A stretch of 61,927 nt of DNA from Actinoplanes sp. NBRC 103695 (GCF_030269485.1 NZ_BSTL01000002.1:12317-74243), one strand, 5' to 3'. Shown: positions 50,373 through 59,390, numbered from the stretch's first letter. Notes: generated from the sequence alone by a model not told the origin. Numbers and translations: made by a program.

Positions 50373-51446
50373 ATGATGAGCGCCATGCCGGGGCGCCCGA
50401 CCATCTATGACGTGGCGCTGGAAGCGGGGGTGGCCGCTTCCACGGTTTCCCGTGCCTACTCCAAGCCGGGGCGGGTGCACGCGGACACCGCGCAGCGGAT
50501 CTTCGCCGCGGCGGAACGGCTCGGCTATCGGGCCGCCCCCGCGCACGCCCGGCCGCCGGCCGAGCGGCAGAAAGCCATCGGGCTGGTCGTCGCGGACGTG
50601 ACCAACCCGTTCTACGGCGACATCATCAAGGGCGCGTACGAGGCCGCGCGCGAGGCCGGCTACCAGCTGATCCTGACCCACACGAACGAGTCGCCGGAGG
50701 TCGAGCGGGAGACCATCGAGCACGAGCTGGCGCAGGTGGACGGGATCGTGATCGCGAGTTCCCGGATGTCCGACTCGTCGCTGCGGATGGTCGCCAAGCA
50801 GAAGGCCGTGGTGCTGCTCAACCGGATGATCCCCGAGGCCAGCTGCGTGCTCAACGACAACGACCGGGGGATCCGGCTGGCCGCCGAGCATCTGGCCGCG
50901 CTGGGCCACGACCGGATCCTCTATCTGGGCGGGCCGCAGGCGAGCTGGTCGGACGGCGTGCGCTGGCGTGCGCTGCGGGAGGCGGCCGCCGATCTGGGGC
51001 TGGAGGCGCGGCGGGTCGGGCCGAACGAGCCGAACGTGCTGGCGGGCCTGAGCGCCGCGCGCCGGGTCGCGCACCTGGAGGCGACGGCGGTGATGGCGTA
51101 CAACGATCAGCTGGCGATCGGCATCGTGAAGGGCCTGCGCAAGCTCGACGTACGGGTGCCGGAGGAGGTGAGCGTGGTCGGTTTCGACGACATCACGTAC
51201 GCCGAGCTGATCGAACCGCAGCTCACCACGGTCGCGTCGCCGCTGTACCGGATGGGCTTCACCGGCGTGCAGAACTGCATCGCGGTCGCCCGTGGCGCCG
51301 TGCCGAAGGGCCCGCCGCTGGTGCTGCCGATGCGCCTGGTCGTCCGGCAGTCGACGAGTCAGCGCAGCCGGAACAGCATCTCGCCGGCCCGCGGCACCAC
51401 GAGGCCGTCGAAGCCTGCCACGTCGATCGTGTCGGGATCGCGGTAG
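50373..51446 (+). CDS. LacI family regulator of the sugar-acid locus
   Basis: A 357-residue repressor. Helix-turn-helix and hinge: PTIYDVALEAGVAASTVSRA and RIFAAAERLGYRAAPAHARP. The sugar sensor domain follows (IGLVVADVTNPFYGDIIKGA, VMAYNDQLAIGIVKGLRKL, EEVSVVGFDDITYAELIEPQ). The ATG at 50373 has GAGG five bases before it; ATGs at 50376 and 50385 are alternatives. The last ~30 residues (STSQRSRNSISPARG...) exceed the family's usual end and overlap the LarA-like gene by 88 bp. It most likely controls the convergent catabolic operon through the half-sites at 59339-59390. Confidence 0.9.
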   Translation: MMSAMPGRPTIYDVALEAGVAASTVSRAYSKPGRVHADTAQRIFAAAERLGYRAAPAHARPPAERQKAIGLVVADVTNPFYGDIIKGAYEAAREAGYQLILTHTNESPEVERETIEHELAQVDGIVIASSRMSDSSLRMVAKQKAVVLLNRMIPEASCVLNDNDRGIRLAAEHLAALGHDRILYLGGPQASWSDGVRWRALREAAADLGLEARRVGPNEPNVLAGLSAARRVAHLEATAVMAYNDQLAIGIVKGLRKLDVRVPEEVSVVGFDDITYAELIEPQLTTVASPLYRMGFTGVQNCIAVARGAVPKGPPLVLPMRLVVRQSTSQRSRNSISPARGTTRPSKPATSIVSGSR

Positions 51447-52573
51447 CCCAGGTTCACCGACCGGCACACGGATTCGGGGATCGACGTGGCGAGCGTGACG
51501 TTCACCCGGAGCGTCTCTACACCCGTGGAGGCGTCGTATGTGCCGGCCCCGCGCAGGTGTGTGGAGTGCGCGAGGACCCCCCAGTGCACGTGCGAGAACC
51601 GGTCCCACTGCTTCACGAAGTAGTCCCGGCAGTGGTAGCCGACCTCGTGGATCTGCGGGTGGCTGTCGGCCAGTGAACGGATGTGCGGGGCGTACAGGAT
51701 GACCTCGCCGCCGTCCGCGACCACCGGCTCCACCTTGTAGAAGCCCTTGGCGCCGGTCCAGATCTCCGAGTACATCGGCGGGACCAGCGACAACACCCGG
51801 TCGACCGGCTCGTCCAGATAGGTCACGTGGGTGGCCGCGCTGACAGCGGCGGCGTCCGCCCACGACGAGACGCAGTCACCGAAGGACACCGAGTGCAGCG
51901 CGCCGGCAGAGGAGTGGGCGGTGACGACGCTCAACGCGAACTTGAGCGAAGGGATCAGCGCCGCGCCGTCGTCGATCAGCGCCCGTACCGGCGTGGTCCC
52001 GGTGGTCCCGATGATCTCGGCCGACGTGATCAGCGCGCCCAGCCAGTGCGAGACGTCGATGATCTCCTGGCCGGCCACGCCGGGGAAGAAGTACTTGTTC
52101 CCGCCGGACATGCCGACCACCTCGTGCGGCAGCACCGGCCCGACGACCAGCGCGATGTCGTGCTCGACGACCGCCCGGTTGAGCCGCACCCGCACGTCGC
52201 CGCGCATCATCCCGCCGGACAGTTCCTCGATCCGGGACGACGGGATGGTGCCGAGATCCGCGAAGGCCGACGGGTTCCACCACTCGTGGTTGAGGACCAC
52301 GGTGCCGGGATAGGGCCCGCCCACGTGGTCGTCGAGTGAGGTCATCGCGCCGTGGGTGCCGAGGGCGATGAGCACGGTCAGCCGGGACACGCGCCCGTGC
52401 AGCGCCCGGTGCACAGCCCCGACGAGCAGCGGCAGCGGGCAGACCCGGGTCGCGTCCGGCACCAGCACGCAGACGCTACGGCCGTCGAATGCCGGGTCGG
52501 CCAGGCTCTCCCCGACGAAGGCGATCACTTCGTCGTCGGTGAGGACGCGGTCGGGTCCACCCGCGCGGGTCAC
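51359..52573 (-). CDS. LarA-type racemase/epimerase
   Basis: A 404-residue protein of the LarA (DUF2088) family, nickel-pincer-dependent racemases or epimerases of alpha-hydroxyacids; lactate racemase is the type enzyme and other members act on malate or on sugar acids. VLIALGTHGAMTSLDD has the conserved GTH. The cofactor-tethering Lys is expected in SGGNKYFFPGVAG, and ITSAEIIGTTGTTPVRAL follows. The GTG start overlaps the upstream stop (GTGA). In a uronate/sugar operon a C2 epimerase of an aldonate-like intermediate is a reasonable guess. The LarB, LarC and LarE maturation proteins are not in this window. Confidence 0.85.
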   Translation of the reverse strand: MTRAGGPDRVLTDDEVIAFVGESLADPAFDGRSVCVLVPDATRVCPLPLLVGAVHRALHGRVSRLTVLIALGTHGAMTSLDDHVGGPYPGTVVLNHEWWNPSAFADLGTIPSSRIEELSGGMMRGDVRVRLNRAVVEHDIALVVGPVLPHEVVGMSGGNKYFFPGVAGQEIIDVSHWLGALITSAEIIGTTGTTPVRALIDDGAALIPSLKFALSVVTAHSSAGALHSVSFGDCVSSWADAAAVSAATHVTYLDEPVDRVLSLVPPMYSEIWTGAKGFYKVEPVVADGGEVILYAPHIRSLADSHPQIHEVGYHCRDYFVKQWDRFSHVHWGVLAHSTHLRGAGTYDASTGVETLRVNVTLATSIPESVCRSVNLGYRDPDTIDVAGFDGLVVPRAGEMLFRLR

Positions 52574-53427
52574 GAGATCCGTCCCGCCAGGAAAGAGACG
52601 GCCCACTTGTACGAGATGCGATGCGATTCCGCCTTCGAGGCGACGCTCGGCTCGTCCACCTCGATCATGAAGTCGCCGTCGTAGGAAGCGGGGATCGCGT
52701 CCAGGACGGCCTGGAAGTCGACGACGCCGAGGCCCGGTTCGGCCCACAGCCGCTTGGTGGCCGCCAGCTCCGGATAGCTCAGCTCGGGCAGCCCCTGCAA
52801 GGGGAACACGTCCTTGATGTGGATCCCGCCCAGCCGGTCGGCGTAGCGCCGGATGAACGCCGCCGGATCGACTCCCGCCCAGGCCAGGTGGCCGGTGTCC
52901 GGGCCGGCGCCGATGACGTCCGGGCCCAGGTCGTCGAGCAGTCTGGTGATCTCGTCGCCGGTCTCGAAGACGCCACCCACGTGGGAATGATGCAGCGGCC
53001 AGAGGCCTTCCGCCCGGAGAACCCGGCAGACCGTGCCGACGTTGTCGATGGCCCGGTCGAGCCGCCCGGCGTCGAAGTCCGCGCCGACGGCGGGCCGGGC
53101 GATCCGGGCCGGCAACGCCATCGACGACACCATCGTGCGGTCCAGTCCGAGGGCGACCTGCTGCCCCGCGAAGTGCCGCGCCCGCTCGACCTCCGCCGCC
53201 ATGTCCACGGTCTCGTCGAAGGGGGAGTTGAACAGGCTCAGCGCGGGGGCGAGGCCGAAGCCGGCGATCCACTCCCGGTACTCGTCGACCGTCATGCCGT
53301 CCGGGACGTCGGCCTTGGTCGCAGTGAAGCCGATGGCCTGGAAGTCCCGGAAAGCCTCCTCGAAGACCTCGCGGGTCTTGCCCGCCTTGGACCAGTACGG
53401 GATCGGGTTGGCGGCGATGCGGCTCAC
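52570..53427 (-). CDS. Xylose isomerase-like TIM barrel protein (first of two)
   Basis: A 285-residue member of the AP-endonuclease-2/sugar isomerase fold (IolE/hydroxypyruvate isomerase group). Metal-site blocks are HHSHVGGVFETGDE, AGPDTGHLAWAGVDPAAFI, RLGGIHIKDVFPL and a late Glu in DFMIEVDEPS. Relatives dehydrate inososes, isomerise keto sugars or open 3-keto glycosides. Its ATG and stop each overlap neighbours by four bases. It is paired with an adjacent Gfo/Idh/MocA oxidoreductase, which suggests that it works on the oxidised product. Confidence 0.85.
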   Translation of the reverse strand: MSRIAANPIPYWSKAGKTREVFEEAFRDFQAIGFTATKADVPDGMTVDEYREWIAGFGLAPALSLFNSPFDETVDMAAEVERARHFAGQQVALGLDRTMVSSMALPARIARPAVGADFDAGRLDRAIDNVGTVCRVLRAEGLWPLHHSHVGGVFETGDEITRLLDDLGPDVIGAGPDTGHLAWAGVDPAAFIRRYADRLGGIHIKDVFPLQGLPELSYPELAATKRLWAEPGLGVVDFQAVLDAIPASYDGDFMIEVDEPSVASKAESHRISYKWAVSFLAGRIS

Positions 53428-54464
53428 GAGAGGGTCACCGGCCTCCCGGTGCGGGCCGACTCGTAGACGCCGGTGACCACGCCGATCGAGCGGCGGTTGG
53501 TGGCCAGGTCCACCCGGACCTCCTCGGCGCCGTCCAGGGCGGCGAGGAAGTTCAGGTATTGCGACTTGTGGGCGTCCGACAGCATGCCGGGATCGCTGCC
53601 CGCGGTGGGGACCTCGCGTGCTGTGTTCGTACCCATCAAACGCTCCTCAGGGGTTTGCCCCTCGGCCGTGACCTGGAAGAACACCAGCTGATCGTTGTCG
53701 ATGACGGCTGAGCCGCGGTCGCCGTGGACCTGCAGCCGCGCGCTCAGCCCAGGGTAGGCCGCGGTGGTCGCGTGGAGCATGCCGATCGCGCCGCTCTCGA
53801 AGCGCACGACCGCGGCGGCGACGTCCTCCACCTCGATCCGCTCGTGCGCCAGCGTGCCGGTGTACGCGAACACCTCGACCGGCCGGCCCAGCGCCGCGAC
53901 CAGCAGATCCACCGTGTGCACGCCCTGGTTCATCAGCGCGCCGCCGCCGTCCAGCGCCCACGTGCCGCGCCAGTCGCCGGAGTCGTAGTAGCTCTGCCCG
54001 CGCCACCAGTCGATCGACGCGATGCCCGAGGTCAGCCGGCCGAGCTCGCCGCGCGCGATGGCCCCGAGGACCTGCTCGGTGGACGGGTCGAAGCGGTGCT
54101 GCGAGATGACCGTGACCAGCTTCCCGGCCTTCTGCTGCGCGGCGATGATCTCGTCCGTCTTCTCGACCGTGATCTCAGCCGGCTTCTCGACGATCACGTC
54201 CTTGCCGGCTTCGAGCGCCTCGATCGCCAGCTCACCGTGCTTCCCGGTCGGCGTGCAGACCACCACGACATCGATCTCCTGCGTACGCAGGGCGTCGGTC
54301 AGGCCGGCGTACGGTTTCCCGCCGTGTTTCGCCGTCAGCTCCTGCGCCTTAGACAGGTCGACGTCGGCGACCGCCACCAGCTCGATCTGATCGGCCAGCT
54401 GCGAGATCACCTTGCCGTGGTGCTTGCCGATCACCCCGGCGCCGGCCACTGCGAACTTACGCAT
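53424..54464 (-). CDS. Gfo/Idh/MocA family oxidoreductase (first of two)
   Basis: A 346-residue NAD(P)-dependent sugar dehydrogenase. The N-terminal Rossmann motif is FAVAGAGVIGKHHGKVI, followed by VAVADVDLSKAQELTAKHGG and the conserved VIVEKPAEITVEK (EKP). The C-terminal domain has GGGALMNQGVHTVDLLVAAL with the catalytic His/Asp. It overlaps the next TIM-barrel gene by eight bases and the previous one by four. Probable substrates are a cyclitol, sugar or glycoside oxidised at a ring hydroxyl. Confidence 0.9.
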   Translation of the reverse strand: MRKFAVAGAGVIGKHHGKVISQLADQIELVAVADVDLSKAQELTAKHGGKPYAGLTDALRTQEIDVVVVCTPTGKHGELAIEALEAGKDVIVEKPAEITVEKTDEIIAAQQKAGKLVTVISQHRFDPSTEQVLGAIARGELGRLTSGIASIDWWRGQSYYDSGDWRGTWALDGGGALMNQGVHTVDLLVAALGRPVEVFAYTGTLAHERIEVEDVAAAVVRFESGAIGMLHATTAAYPGLSARLQVHGDRGSAVIDNDQLVFFQVTAEGQTPEERLMGTNTAREVPTAGSDPGMLSDAHKSQYLNFLAALDGAEEVRVDLATNRRSIGVVTGVYESARTGRPVTLS

Positions 54465-55284
54465 ACTCGATCCCCTCAGCGGTGAGCAGGCCGGTGAACG
54501 CCCGGCACGCCCGACGGAAGTTGTCCGGCCCGGAGAAGCCGCCGGCGGCGTGCCCCTCGGCCAGGTGCGGCTCGAGCGAGAAGAACCCGTCGAACCCGTC
54601 GTGGCGCAACGCCCGCAGGGTGCGTGCCACCTCGCCGTCGCCCTCGCCGGCCGGGACGACGGTGCCGTCGGCGAGCAGCGCGTCCTTGATCTGCACGTAC
54701 TCCAGGTGCGGTCGCAGGACCGCGTACCCGTCGGTGTAGGGCTTCACGCCGACCTGTACGAAGTTCGCCGGATCCCAGGCCAGGCGCAGGTGCGGCGAGC
54801 CGACCGAGCGGACGATGTCCAGGCAGCGCCGCGGGATGTCGCCGTAGATCTCCTTCTCGTTCTCGTGCAGCAGGATCAGGTCGGCCTCCTCGGCGACCCG
54901 GGCCAGCGCCCGCATCCGGTCGATCACCTCGGCCCGTTTGTCGTCGGGATCGGTGCCGGGCCGCTGGAAGAAGGAGAAGATCCTGATGTACGGGGCCCCG
55001 AGGAAGTGCGCGACCTCGGCGGCGTGGCGCATGCGCTCCAGGTGCGGCGCGAAGTCCTCGTCGATGAAGATCTTGCCGATCGGCGAGCCGATGCTGGACG
55101 TCCCGATCCCGTGCCGGTCGAGCGTCTCCTTCATCGTGCGGAGCTGCTCGTCGTCCAGGTCGAGGATGTTGACGCCCCAGGCGCTGCGTACCTCGATGTA
55201 TCTCAGGCCCAGCTCCTTCGCCACCTCGCACTGCTCCTCGAGGTCGGTGGAGATCTCGTCGGCGAAGCCGGACAGAGTCCACAT
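54457..55284 (-). CDS. Xylose isomerase-like TIM barrel protein (second of two)
   Basis: A 275-residue sugar isomerase/epimerase-fold protein beginning MWTLSGFADEISTDLEEQCE. Metal-binding residues are expected in LILLHENEKEIYGD, HLRLAWDPANFVQVG, YVQIKDALLADGTVVPAGEG and FFSLEPHLAEG. It differs clearly from the other TIM-barrel protein of the operon, so the two probably catalyse different steps. A strong AGGAGG-type site (plus-strand tacctcct near 55290) precedes the ATG. Confidence 0.87.
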   Translation of the reverse strand: MWTLSGFADEISTDLEEQCEVAKELGLRYIEVRSAWGVNILDLDDEQLRTMKETLDRHGIGTSSIGSPIGKIFIDEDFAPHLERMRHAAEVAHFLGAPYIRIFSFFQRPGTDPDDKRAEVIDRMRALARVAEEADLILLHENEKEIYGDIPRRCLDIVRSVGSPHLRLAWDPANFVQVGVKPYTDGYAVLRPHLEYVQIKDALLADGTVVPAGEGDGEVARTLRALRHDGFDGFFSLEPHLAEGHAAGGFSGPDNFRRACRAFTGLLTAEGIEYA

Positions 55285-55296
55285 GGGACTTACCTC

Positions 55297-56196
55297 CTAT
55301 TGGCGGTAGAGCTGGTCGATGAGCCGGAGGCTGCGGGCGCCCTCGGCCGGCCCGATCCAGAACGGCTCCGGATCGTGCAGGGTGCGGTAGAAGTCGGCGA
55401 TCAGCAGCTCGTGCGAGGCGCCCCAGTAGCTCTTGCCGCCGGTGACGCGGCGCTCCTCGACGTGCTCGACCCGGCCGTCGCGGTGGGTGATGGTCAGGCC
55501 GTCCCGGATGAGCAGGGTCGCCTCGGCGGTGACGATCTCGATGGTGACGGGGGAGTCGACGGCGTTGGTGGTGGTCGCGTAGAGCACCGACGTGCCGCCG
55601 CCCGCGTGGGTCAGCCGCGCGTGGGCCGTGTCCTCGACGTCGATGCCCGTCACGTCGCCGTAATGTCCGACATGACCGCGGATTGACGTGACGTCGCCGA
55701 GCAGCCACTCCAGCAGGTCCAGGGTGTGGATCGCCTGGTTGATCAGCACGCCGCCACCAGAACGAACGTTCTTTCCTCGCCAGGGCGCCGCGGCGTAGTA
55801 AGTGGCGTCCCGGTGCCACATCACGGTCGCGCTTGCGCTGCTCCCGGGCGTGATCAACTTCTTCGCCGCCTCGACGGAGGCGTTGTAACGATTTTGCAGG
55901 CAGACGCCGACCCTGCGGCCCTCGGCCGCGGCGATCACCCGTTCGGCGGCCTCGACCGTGTGCGCCACCGGCTTCTCCAGGAGCACGGCCACCCCGCGCT
56001 CGAGGCAGTCGACGGTGATGTCGGCGTGCGTGTCGTGCGGAGTGCAGACGTGCGCGACGTCCGGGCGTACGTCAGCCAGAAGCTCTTTGTAGTTGTGGGT
56101 TGCCGTGCCCACCAGCTCGACTCCGGGCAACCCGGCGATCGCGGCCAGATGCACCCGGGAGATCTCGCCCAGGCCGATCACCACCGTCCGCGTCAT
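55297..56196 (-). CDS. Gfo/Idh/MocA family oxidoreductase (second of two)
   Basis: A 299-residue dehydrogenase with a shorter N-terminus, VVIGLGEISRVHLAAIAGLP (Rossmann), AVLLEKPVAHTVEAAERVIA (EKP) and GGGVLINQAIHTLDLLEWLL. It starts directly after the permease stop, with no gap, in the same operon. Two members of this family with two TIM barrels allow an oxidise-rearrange-reduce cycle in which one dehydrogenase makes a keto sugar and the other reduces the product. Confidence 0.9.
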   Translation of the reverse strand: MTRTVVIGLGEISRVHLAAIAGLPGVELVGTATHNYKELLADVRPDVAHVCTPHDTHADITVDCLERGVAVLLEKPVAHTVEAAERVIAAAEGRRVGVCLQNRYNASVEAAKKLITPGSSASATVMWHRDATYYAAAPWRGKNVRSGGGVLINQAIHTLDLLEWLLGDVTSIRGHVGHYGDVTGIDVEDTAHARLTHAGGGTSVLYATTTNAVDSPVTIEIVTAEATLLIRDGLTITHRDGRVEHVEERRVTGGKSYWGASHELLIADFYRTLHDPEPFWIGPAEGARSLRLIDQLYRQ

Positions 56197-57060
56197 CTAC
56201 TTGACCCCGCCCGCGGTCAAGCCGCCCACCAGGTAACGCTGGAACACCAGGTAGAGGATGACCACCGGCGCCGCGCAGATCAGCGCCGCCGCCATCATCT
56301 GCGAGTACACCGGCAGTGCGCCGCCCTCCTGCGCCGACCCGAAGAACGACAGCGCGACCGCGGCCGTGTGCGTCTCGGGGCGGGTGAGCACCGAGGCGAA
56401 GAGCACGTCGTTCCAGCCGAGCAGGAAGGCGAAGATGCCGGAGACCACGATCGCCGGCAGGCTCAGCGGGATGATGATCCGCCACAGGATCGTGATCGTG
56501 GAAGCGCCCTCGGTGCGTGCCGCCTCCTCCAGCTCGCGCGGCAGGCCACGCAGGTAGGTGACCATCACCCAGGTGGAGAACGGCAGGGCGAAGGTGAGGT
56601 ACGCGACGAACAGGCCCCAGCGCGTGCCGATCACCGTCAGGCCGAGGTAGTTGCCGGCCGAGCTGAACAGCACGAACACCGGCAGCAGCATCAGCGTGCC
56701 CGGGATGCTCTGCAGCCCGACCAGGCCGCGCAGGATCGTGAGGCGGCCGAAGAACGTGTAGCGGACCAGGACGTACGCGGTGGTCGTACCCAGCAGAGCG
56801 GAAGCGACGGCGGTCACCGCGCAGACGATCAAGCTGTTGACGATGCCGGTGGACAGGTCCGCGGTCGTCCAGATCTTGGTGTAGCTCTCCGCGGTGAACG
56901 AGCTCGGCCAGAACTCGCCGCTCGCCACCCCGACGTCGGAGTTCAGCGACGCCAGGACGATGTACGCCAGCGGCACCAGCACCATCGCGCAGAGCAGCAC
57001 GGTGAAGACGGCCAGCAGCGGGCGGGGGAGGAGGCGCTGCGCCTCTGCCTGGGCGCTCAT
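56197..57060 (-). CDS. Carbohydrate ABC permease, MalG-like
   Basis: A 287-residue inner-membrane permease of the CUT1 sugar transporter family with six helices. The EAA loop is ELEEAARTEGASTITILWRI, followed by IIPLSLPAIVVSGIF. The ATG overlaps the stop of the partner permease gene (ATGA). No ATPase gene is in the operon, so it must use a shared MsiK-like ATPase, as is usual in actinomycetes. Confidence 0.93.
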   Translation of the reverse strand: MSAQAEAQRLLPRPLLAVFTVLLCAMVLVPLAYIVLASLNSDVGVASGEFWPSSFTAESYTKIWTTADLSTGIVNSLIVCAVTAVASALLGTTTAYVLVRYTFFGRLTILRGLVGLQSIPGTLMLLPVFVLFSSAGNYLGLTVIGTRWGLFVAYLTFALPFSTWVMVTYLRGLPRELEEAARTEGASTITILWRIIIPLSLPAIVVSGIFAFLLGWNDVLFASVLTRPETHTAAVALSFFGSAQEGGALPVYSQMMAAALICAAPVVILYLVFQRYLVGGLTAGGVK

Positions 57061-57932
57061 TTGTCCACATCCAATCGGACGGCCCGCAGGTAGGCGTACA
57101 GCGGGATCGCGATCAAGACCAGCGAGAGGACGGCCATCGCCGCGCTCAGGCCGAACCGCAGACCCTGGAAACTGGTCACGTAGACCAGCATCGGCATCAC
57201 GTTGACGTCGTCCGGGGCGGGCGCGCCGAACAGCACGAACGGCAGCGTGAAGTTGTTGATGTGGTTCAGCGTGGCCAGCAGGCAGGCGAGCAGCACCGGG
57301 CCGCGCAGGTACGGCAGGATCACCCGGGTCAGCTTCGGCCACCAGGTGGTCCCGTCCACCGCCGAGGCCTCGTGCACCTCGTTGTCCACCGACTGCAGGC
57401 CGGCCAGCGCCATCAGGTAGATGAACGGCCACGCCGCCCAGATCTCCACCAGCACCAGCGTCCAGTACGAGTTCGAGCCGCTCAGCCACAGCGTGCTCCC
57501 CAGCCCGAGGGTCTCGTTGACGATGCCGTCCGGCTGGAGCATGGTCCGCCAGACCGAGGCCACCACGAACGACGGCAGCACGTACGGGATGAGGAAGACC
57601 GCCCGGACCAGCGCCCGCCCCCGGTACGCGTTCTGCGTGACCAGGGCGGCGGCGATCCCGATCGGCACCGTGACCGCGGTCGACAGCACCGCGAAGGACA
57701 CGCTGAGCCAGATCGACTTCGGCAGGCCGGACTCGAACGACTCGACGTAGTTGCCGATCCCGATGAACGGGGCCTCGACCCACCGCCGCAGCGTGTACTG
57801 GTCCAGATCGATGAACGAGATCCAGATCGCCAGCAGGAGCGGGATCAGGATGATCAGCGTCATCAGGAGCCCGCCGGGGGTGAGGAGCCACAGCGGACGC
57901 TGCAGCTCGCTCACCTTCTTCCGGGACGCCAT
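57057..57932 (-). CDS. Carbohydrate ABC permease, MalF-like
   Basis: A 291-residue permease with six helices, the MalF-like half of the CUT1 pair. The EAA loop is EVHEASAVDGTTWWPKLTRV, followed by ILPYLRGPVLLACLL. It starts one base after the binding-protein stop and overlaps the MalG-like gene. The cytosolic N-terminus begins MASRKKVSELQRP. Confidence 0.93.
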   Translation of the reverse strand: MASRKKVSELQRPLWLLTPGGLLMTLIILIPLLLAIWISFIDLDQYTLRRWVEAPFIGIGNYVESFESGLPKSIWLSVSFAVLSTAVTVPIGIAAALVTQNAYRGRALVRAVFLIPYVLPSFVVASVWRTMLQPDGIVNETLGLGSTLWLSGSNSYWTLVLVEIWAAWPFIYLMALAGLQSVDNEVHEASAVDGTTWWPKLTRVILPYLRGPVLLACLLATLNHINNFTLPFVLFGAPAPDDVNVMPMLVYVTSFQGLRFGLSAAMAVLSLVLIAIPLYAYLRAVRLDVDK

Positions 57933-59261
57933 CTACTTGGCCCGGTCCAGGGACGACTGGGCCTTCTTCTGAGCTTCGGCGATGCGGGTGTCGAGCGTTG
58001 CGGCACTGACCGGGCCCTTGGCCAGGTCGGGCAGCGTCTGCACCGCGACGTTGGTGAGCGCCAGCTGGATGTCCGCCCAGGCGCCGGTGAACGGTGTCGC
58101 CACCGACTTCTGCGCCGCCTCGGTCAGTGGGGCCAGCTTCGGGTCCGACTTCAGGGTCTCCAGCGCGGCGGCGTTGGCCGGCAGGTTGCCGAACTTCTTG
58201 TAGTAGTCCAGCTGGACCTCCTGGTCGGTGACCAGCTTGACGTACTCGAACGCCAGGTCCTTGTTCTTGGAGTAGTCGGCGACCAGGAGGTTGTCGCCGG
58301 AGAGGATGCTGGCCGCCTCGACACCGTTGCCCGGCCGGCTGGTGGCGCCCGGCGGCACCGTCGGAAGCAGCGTGAACGCCCACTTGCCCTTGACCGCGCC
58401 GGAGTCCAGCGAGTTGACCGCGGTCGCCGTGGTCAGCGCGAAGTAGCCGGTCTTGCCCTTGGCGAACGCGGCGACCGCCTGCGGGTTGGTCCAGCCGATC
58501 GCGGCCGGGTCGACCACCTTGTCGGTGGTCAGCCAGCCGAAGTACGTCTCGTACGCCTTCTTCACGGTCGGGTCCTGCAGCTTGGCCGTCTTGCCGTCGA
58601 CCAGCGGGTTGCCGGCCTGGGTCGACATCCCCCAGACAAACTTCCAAGGATCAAAATTGTCCTTGTACGCGATCGCCAGGCCGTACTGGTCGCCCTTGGT
58701 GAGCTGCTTGGCCTGTGCCGTCAGCTCATCCCACGTGGTGGCGGGCTTGTCGATCCCGGCCGCCTTGAGCAGCTCGGTGTTGTAGGCCATCACGAACGGC
58801 CGGCTCACCCACGGGATGCCGACCTGGTTCTGCTCGTCCGGACCGGAGATGCCGAGCGTGGCCGGCACGAACTTCTCCTTGCCGCCGAGCTTCTTCCACT
58901 CCTCGTCGCCCAGCTTCACGAAGGCGCCCGTCGAGTAGGCGGTCGGCGTGAACGTCGTGCCCACCGCGTACACATCGGGGCCGGAACCGGCGACCACCGA
59001 GGTCTGGATCTTCGTCAGCTCGTCGTTCGCGGAGGCGAACTGCTCGAACTTCACCTCGGCGCCGGTCTGCGCCTTGAACTTCTCGCTGATCGACTTCTGC
59101 CAGGCCGCGAACTCCTCCGGATACTGGGTGTTCGCGCCGATCAGGACGTTCAACGTCTTGCCCGCGCCGCCGCCACCCTCGTCATCGCCGCCGCCGCAGG
59201 CCGTCAGCGCGGCGACCAGCACGGTGGCGCCGGTCAGGGCTATCGCTCTTCCGAAACGCAT
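57933..59261 (-). CDS. Sugar-binding lipoprotein of the ABC importer
   Basis: A 442-residue exported lipoprotein of the family 1 solute-binding proteins. The signal peptide ends in LTAC (Cys22) and a Gly/Asp-rich linker follows. Binding-protein landmarks include VKFEQFASANDELTKIQTSV, VAGSGPDVYAVGTTF and LLKAAGIDKPATTWDELTAQ. It is the first gene of the eight-gene catabolic operon. Upstream lie a hairpin (59300-59317) and phased half-sites (59339-59390) shared with uxaC. The ligand is probably a glycoside or sugar-acid oligosaccharide; this is inferred from neighbours. Confidence 0.92.
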   Translation of the reverse strand: MRFGRAIALTGATVLVAALTACGGGDDEGGGGAGKTLNVLIGANTQYPEEFAAWQKSISEKFKAQTGAEVKFEQFASANDELTKIQTSVVAGSGPDVYAVGTTFTPTAYSTGAFVKLGDEEWKKLGGKEKFVPATLGISGPDEQNQVGIPWVSRPFVMAYNTELLKAAGIDKPATTWDELTAQAKQLTKGDQYGLAIAYKDNFDPWKFVWGMSTQAGNPLVDGKTAKLQDPTVKKAYETYFGWLTTDKVVDPAAIGWTNPQAVAAFAKGKTGYFALTTATAVNSLDSGAVKGKWAFTLLPTVPPGATSRPGNGVEAASILSGDNLLVADYSKNKDLAFEYVKLVTDQEVQLDYYKKFGNLPANAAALETLKSDPKLAPLTEAAQKSVATPFTGAWADIQLALTNVAVQTLPDLAKGPVSAATLDTRIAEAQKKAQSSLDRAK

Positions 59262-59299
59262 CGCTCGTATCTCCGTTCTGGGGCCGCTTTTCTCGGCGG

Positions 59300-59317
59300 C
59301 AGTGATTCGCATCACTG
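59300..59317. promoter_or_regulatory. Inverted repeat in the operon leader
   Basis: cagtgat-tcgc-atcactg is a perfect seven-base inverted repeat 38 bp upstream of the binding-protein start. It could be an mRNA leader hairpin or an extra operator. Confidence 0.4.
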
Positions 59318-59338
59318 TTACGAGTTGGTTTCCGAGAA

Positions 59339-59390
59339 GGCAATTGGTTGCCAAGAGTTGCCGCGCCGTCGATGGCAACAGATGGCAACC
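59339..59390. promoter_or_regulatory. Cluster of five GGCAAC half-sites between uxaC and the operon
   Basis: ggcaat at 59339, gttgcc at 59347 and 59357, and ggcaac at 59374 and 59384. Each like-oriented pair is spaced exactly 10 bp, so the sites lie on one face of the helix. Arms 59346-59362 and 59374-59390 form a 17-base imperfect inverted repeat (13 matches). The position between divergent genes makes this the likely binding region of the LacI regulator at 50373. Confidence 0.6.
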
